From assembly GCA_051530055.1 (NCBI GenBank), contig CM121341.1, forward strand, positions 11,346,001 to 11,410,000: a stretch of 64,000 bases of DNA. Reading direction: 5' to 3'. Shown here one piece after another: positions 60,010-64,000 of this stretch. Position numbers and translations under genes: made by a program. The stretch comes from Neoechinorhynchus agilis (taxonomy: Eukaryota > Acanthocephala). Numbering within the stretch: the first letter of the stretch is position 1; every line of letters begins with the position of its first letter. The notes below the pieces were generated by a model, which worked only from the letters and a program-made list of their open reading frames with translations, did no database searches and was not told where the DNA came from.

Positions 60010-60860
60010 AAAAATGACGAGCTTTATTTATTCCACTACACAATCATTGAGACTCAATGTCTTATCTCAGTTCGTGCCCTGTTTTTGTGTAGCAACAATG
60101 AAAATGATTTCGGAACCTCAGATGAAGATTTGGGATTTGCCAAAGACACAGGAAGTGCCCGGAACAAAGCATTGCGCCAATGGACACACTATGACTTTGT
60201 ACTATTTATACGAACATCCATTCTGGAAGTGTACAACAAAGCCATGCTTACAGAAAGTCAGTTTGCGTGTCGATATCTGGGGATTTCACACAATAAAATA
60301 TCATTTATCACAGCAGTTCGTTACATTTATTGCTTGTGGCTTGGTGTGAACGGGAGCTGGGAATTTCTAACAAAACAGTCGCGAAATCGAATAAGTACCT
60401 GCGTGAAGTGTGCGTATTTTCTGTAAAACAACAAAAACTGTGGAAAAATTGGAAGAAGTCGGCAAAGTAGTTGAAGTAGACGAGACCTTCTCCAAAAGGA
60501 AGAATAACTCAAGAAGGATGTTGCCTCAACAGTGGGTGTTTGGAGGGTTATGTAGGGATACCGGTTCAAGATTTTTAGTGGAAGTCCCCAAACGAACTGC
60601 AGAAACCCTAATCCAACAAATGCGGCTTAACGTTGAACCAGAGTCAACAATTATTTCCGATTGTTGAAGGGCTACAGCACAGCTGAGCTGCAGAAAGCTC
60701 GCTTCATTTACATGATTGTCAATCACAGTTATAATTTTGTGGACCAACAAACCGGAGATTGCAGCCAACAAGTCGAAAGGATGTGGGTACCACAAAATGG
60801 AGGAACCTCCCGTCATCATTTAAAATCGTATTCGGCAGTGCTGGCGGAGGGCCGAGCTCC
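60010..60860 (+). mobile_element. decayed Merlin-family DNA transposon (IS1016/ISXO2-type DDE transposase)
   Basis: A zinc-ribbon-like stretch, CANGHTMTLYYLYEHPFWKC with TTKPC after it, lies at ~60172-60250 in one frame. A Merlin-type linker (CERELGISNKTVAKSNKYLR) is in a second frame. The core in a third frame has VEVDETFSKRKNN (catalytic Asp codon 60479-60481), LPQQWVFGG and IISDC (Asp 60659-60661). After a further frame change near 60664 come VNHSYNFVDQQTG and QQVERMW (Glu 60775-60777). The DDE triad is thus visible, but at least three frame changes make it inactive. I found no terminal inverted repeats or target duplication. Confidence 0.85.
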
Positions 60861-62120
60861 CTGCGACATGATTCTTCAAGACATCTGTGCTGGACTGTTG
60901 CTTCGCACGATTAGCTTATGCTCTTATTATAATTTTGCTGCTAAACGATAATATTTTCACTATATTCTGGTATATATTTATTATGAACTTAACGTCACGT
61001 TTTAAGTGTGGTCGATATAGTACATAAGTACCGCTTTTCGTATTAGTCAATTCACAATCAAGTTCTGAATTAACTTTAAATTCAAACTTTTCTATTCAAA
61101 CAATCCTAACTATAAACAGACTTAGGAAGAGTGAATTCGATTGCTCGTTAGCCGCAATGAGAAGAGTTTAGTTTCATAGGCCTTCTCGGTGGCATCCAGG
61201 GATAGTAATTGATAACATAGCTAAAAATTCACTTGAGAAAAATTTCGAGGTTTCCCAAGCTTACCGTAGTTCCTTTGGAATTTCTTCGATTCGAGGTTTG
61301 TTTTCCATTAATCTTCAGCGAGCGACTGACTCACAATTCGGTTATATCATTCTCTATGAATGTTATCTTTCAAAATTAATGGATCGTCTTATGGTCTAAT
61401 CTCTTCGTGTCTACACGTTCTCCTAAATTGATGACTGAATCTCATGGCATTTAATAGTGTAAAATCTTATCACTGGCAACCGTAAATTGATATCCTCTAA
61501 ATTCAATCCCTACGAATACCTCTGTGTCAGCCAATTCTAGCACCAGGAAATGGGCAACTTGTATTGCAAAAGGAAATCGGGAGAGGATGTTGAATGTGAG
61601 TGGATCCACCTTTCTGATCCGAGATCGGCTTTAACGGAACAGCTTGGATCGAAACGCAGCCCAATAATGCTCCGACGATTGTTTGAAAATTTATGCGATT
61701 GCGTCCGCTCGAATGGAAAGAGCAGAAAAGAGTCAAACAGGCAATTTATCCATCTTCAAAAGGACCAATAACGCTCTTTTTAGAAGAAGTAGCTTCGATT
61801 TTCTTCTATTTATAACAATTCATTCGAGTTAGACGTCTTAAGCGTGAGGCTAAAAGCACATTCAATGTTGGTGTGAGTCTTATTACAATGATAAGCACTT
61901 CTATTTCATAATTTTAAAGATGCGACAGGCACTCTGGGCTTAACTTAGGAAATAGAAGATGAAACACATCAAAATTGTGCAAATTTGGATCTTTCTTAGG
62001 TTAATGTTGCACCTTAAAGAACCTAAAAATGACATCAATTAAAGAGGTGATTTTTCCTCTTTTTTTCACTTTAGCGCTTTATTGAGATTTCTATATAAGA
62101 ACTCAGATAAAAAACAATAT
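60861..62120. other. intergenic; one short frame of note
   Basis: No gene I can support. At 61550-61771 (plus) a 73-codon frame opens MGNLYCKRKSGED, which fits an N-myristoylation/palmitoylation signal, but there is no domain and no splice partner. This may be chance. Confidence 0.3.
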
Positions 62121-62345
62121 TCAAGAGTCTTTTACGATTCCGAGAACACTAAATTCATTCCGGATTTTACAATGTTGAGAAGCCATAAAAAGCTTACCGT
62201 CTTCTTCTACTTTATTTAAAACAGAATTTATCTCTAATCCAATAAGAAACGCTAAAGAACTTGCAAATCTTCCACTTAAGATTTCACGTTTTAATAGATA
62301 CAAAATATATATGTCATTGATTGAACGTTTTTCAATCTTAATTTG
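62121..62345 (-). other. open stretch downstream of the tail-anchored gene
   Basis: On the minus strand 62345-62121 is open and protein-like (LKREILSGRFASSLAFLIGL, then EINSVLNKVEEDGKLF). It could be a 3' exon of the neighbouring gene by alternative splicing or a separate small gene; no start or acceptor is clear. Confidence 0.2.
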
Positions 62346-62389
62346 GTCCCACTGAAATTCTGGCTTGCATTAGTCGATAACGATATCCG

Positions 62390-63625
62390 TCATGCAAAGA
62401 TTGAGCAATCTGTTGATCGGCACAATGGATTCCCGTGTACTTTTCTGGACTCCGAGTATGCACAGCAGTCCATTCGATTGATAATAATACACAACAAAAA
62501 GGACAATAGGAAAAGAGTAAGAACCGTGGGTAGAATCCAACAACGCCAATTAAATTCCAGTCCAATTACATCAGCAGCGTTCTTTTCATTTGGAATATAA
62601 CACTTGCTCTCTGGATCGCAATCCTCATTTATTGGTGGGCGTATCAGCAAGATATCTTCGCCTTCTTTAAGCAATCGTTGTCCAAATTCATTTGTCGCTG
62701 CATCGACTAACGTGAATGCTGAATTTTCGTCTTCGTGATAGCCACTATCCACCGTAAAATTAAATGATTTTTCCATACCCAAGCTTTCGTACTCTAACGA
62801 TGGTGAATCTGTGGCGTCTGCATCCGATAACCTATATCAACTGATCCTTGGTTAATGTCGACCAGGTTAACTCAAATAGAAAAATTAAATGTACTTAAAA
62901 CGTGAGCAATCAAAATATCCAACAATAACCGACGTTATATTGAACACACTAAGAAAATGAACTGTGACCAAATTTTGAAAAGGTTTGTCTTTAAAAAAGA
63001 ATAATATCGATTAAAATCAATACCATGTTCGTAAATCGGTCGGCTCAATCGAGTATTAGATTTCGCAGGAACGTATTATGTTTTAGAATAAAAATATGGC
63101 TGAATTAACTTAATTTCTTTGATGTCTAGGCCACCATGGATCAGTTGATCTACGTGAGCACTCTTGGGAGTCCGGATTATCGTCCATAAGTGCCTCATGT
63201 GAAGACGAATCGCTATAATGTGCATTTCCACAAATGTCATCACACCAGCTAAGCAGTGTCTTGTAACTTTCACTCAGTCCTCGAATCCGTCTTTGTAGAA
63301 TGCAGTACCGGCTCTTTTTACATTTTGGTGAGATTTCGTTTAGGATAGAGTTCAAGAACGCGATTTTGCTGTTCGTATAGGACAAATCGTTGTATTTTCT
63401 CTGAAAATAAACCCAAAAGTGCTGTATTTCTCTCCAAGTATACTAACTTGAATAATTTCGTCGAACGTCGATTGATTTCCACACGAATTTAATTCAGTGT
63501 GCATGTCCAGAGCACATAAATCGGCTTCACATTGAACCAGTGTCTTCTTCACAGAAATAAATGCTTGCTCAAATGTCTCCCAGTACCAAAGAACAACCGT
63601 CAGCTCCGAATGCGTTTCTCGTATT
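62390..63625 (-). CDS. spectrin-repeat, C-terminally membrane-anchored protein, possible KASH (nesprin-like) protein, 3' part
   Basis: Three exons join in frame: 63625-63448, 63400-63154 and 62817-62390, with introns of 47 and 336 bp. The first two give a spectrin-like helical repeat: the Trp-led helix WYWETFEQAFISVKKTLVQC, then KIAFLNSILNEISPKCKKSR and ILQRRIRGLSESYKTLLSWC. A polar linker follows, then a single membrane helix (WRCWILPTVLTLFLLSFLLC) and a short tail with MDCCAYSESRKVHGNPLCR. Spectrin repeats, linker, one C-terminal helix and a ~30-residue lumenal tail is the layout of nesprins, which tie the nucleus to the cytoskeleton. A family-like C-terminal PPPX is not seen, so KASH identity is tentative. 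Upstream exons lie beyond the window or were not found. Confidence 0.5.
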
Positions 63626-63805
63626 CTAAAGTGATTTTGAAAAAACATCAACTTCGGAGATATAAGAGGAAAGTGAGATGGTATAATTGCGGATATATCG
63701 AAGATTTAAATTTCAGTGTGACCTAAGGATTTTTCACTTAAATGCTTCCCAAGGCAAGTCAGGCGTTTCGAACATAAGCGCAATTCTTAAAGGAGGACGA
63801 AGGAC

Positions 63806-63999
63806 AAGTGAGGACGATTTAGAGTTGTGCTCAATAACTCTTCTGTCTGTTTAAACGCGAGCTTCTCAATAGAACTCCGACATTACTTGTAAAAACACAG
63901 GCTCAAAAGCAAGGAAAATTTTCATAATAAGATTAGATTTAAGTGAGGACGATTTAGAGTTGTGCTCAATAACTCTTCTGTCTGTTTAAACGCGAGCTT
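63806..63999. repeat. direct repeat, 59-bp identical copies at 135-bp spacing
   Basis: AAGTGAGGACGATTTAGAGT and the next 39 bp at 63806-63864 recur without change at 63941-63999. The window ends at the second copy, so this may be the left edge of a tandem array. Confidence 0.85.
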
Positions 64000-64000
64000 A

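Noticed and set aside
1-64000. LTR retroelements, endogenous viruses or Polintons
   Set aside because: No long terminal direct repeats, integrase, protease, capsid, envelope or protein-primed polymerase motifs were recognised. The reverse transcriptase pieces present are LINE-type.

Overview
The window is animal nuclear DNA from an AT-rich invertebrate. Reasons: a Na+/K+-ATPase alpha subunit, SMU1, SNAP29, a DNAJC9-type cochaperone, a cullin, a PCGF-like RING/RAWUL protein and an SLC35G-type carrier, all with metazoan domain layouts. Resolved introns are mostly 43-71 bp (a few about 330-375 bp) and start GT and end AG. Several start codons sit 2-5 nt after a T-rich or T-containing AG, which hints at spliced-leader trans-splicing. 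The phylum cannot be fixed from the sequence alone.

Layout: 1-1634 is the 5' part of an intronless Na+/K+-ATPase alpha gene (minus). A 122-bp minisatellite lies at 4.58-5.93 kb. 6.65-9.22 kb holds a divergent cullin in two blocks (minus), and 10.34-11.12 kb a three-exon SNAP29 (minus). Three satellite arrays fill much of the left and centre: A (188 bp, 11.5-13.4 kb), B (about 348 bp, 14.5-22.7 kb) and C (193 bp, 28.0-37.8 kb). Between B and C are two small convergent genes, a 115-residue membrane protein (plus) and a probable secreted protein (minus), plus a LINE endonuclease remnant. 38.7-40.1 kb is a decayed LINE reverse transcriptase. 40.5-42.8 kb is a complete nine-exon SMU1 gene, followed by a GC-rich structured segment that may be an RNA gene. 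Then come SLC35G (minus, intronless), a five-exon PCGF-like gene (minus), DNAJC9 (plus, intronless), an unidentified gene with a signal-peptide-like segment, a decayed Merlin DNA transposon, and the 3' part of a spectrin-repeat, tail-anchored protein that may be a KASH protein (minus).

The genes are unrelated housekeeping functions and form no operon or pathway. The unusual content is in the repeats. Satellites A and B and several dispersed foldback elements share a box of the form CTGANGA, then a hairpin-like spacer, then CGAAATAT. This resembles the core of a hammerhead ribozyme. One foldback family carries a tRNA-like pol III promoter segment between its arms. No LTR retroelement, endogenous virus, Polinton or CRISPR array was recognised.
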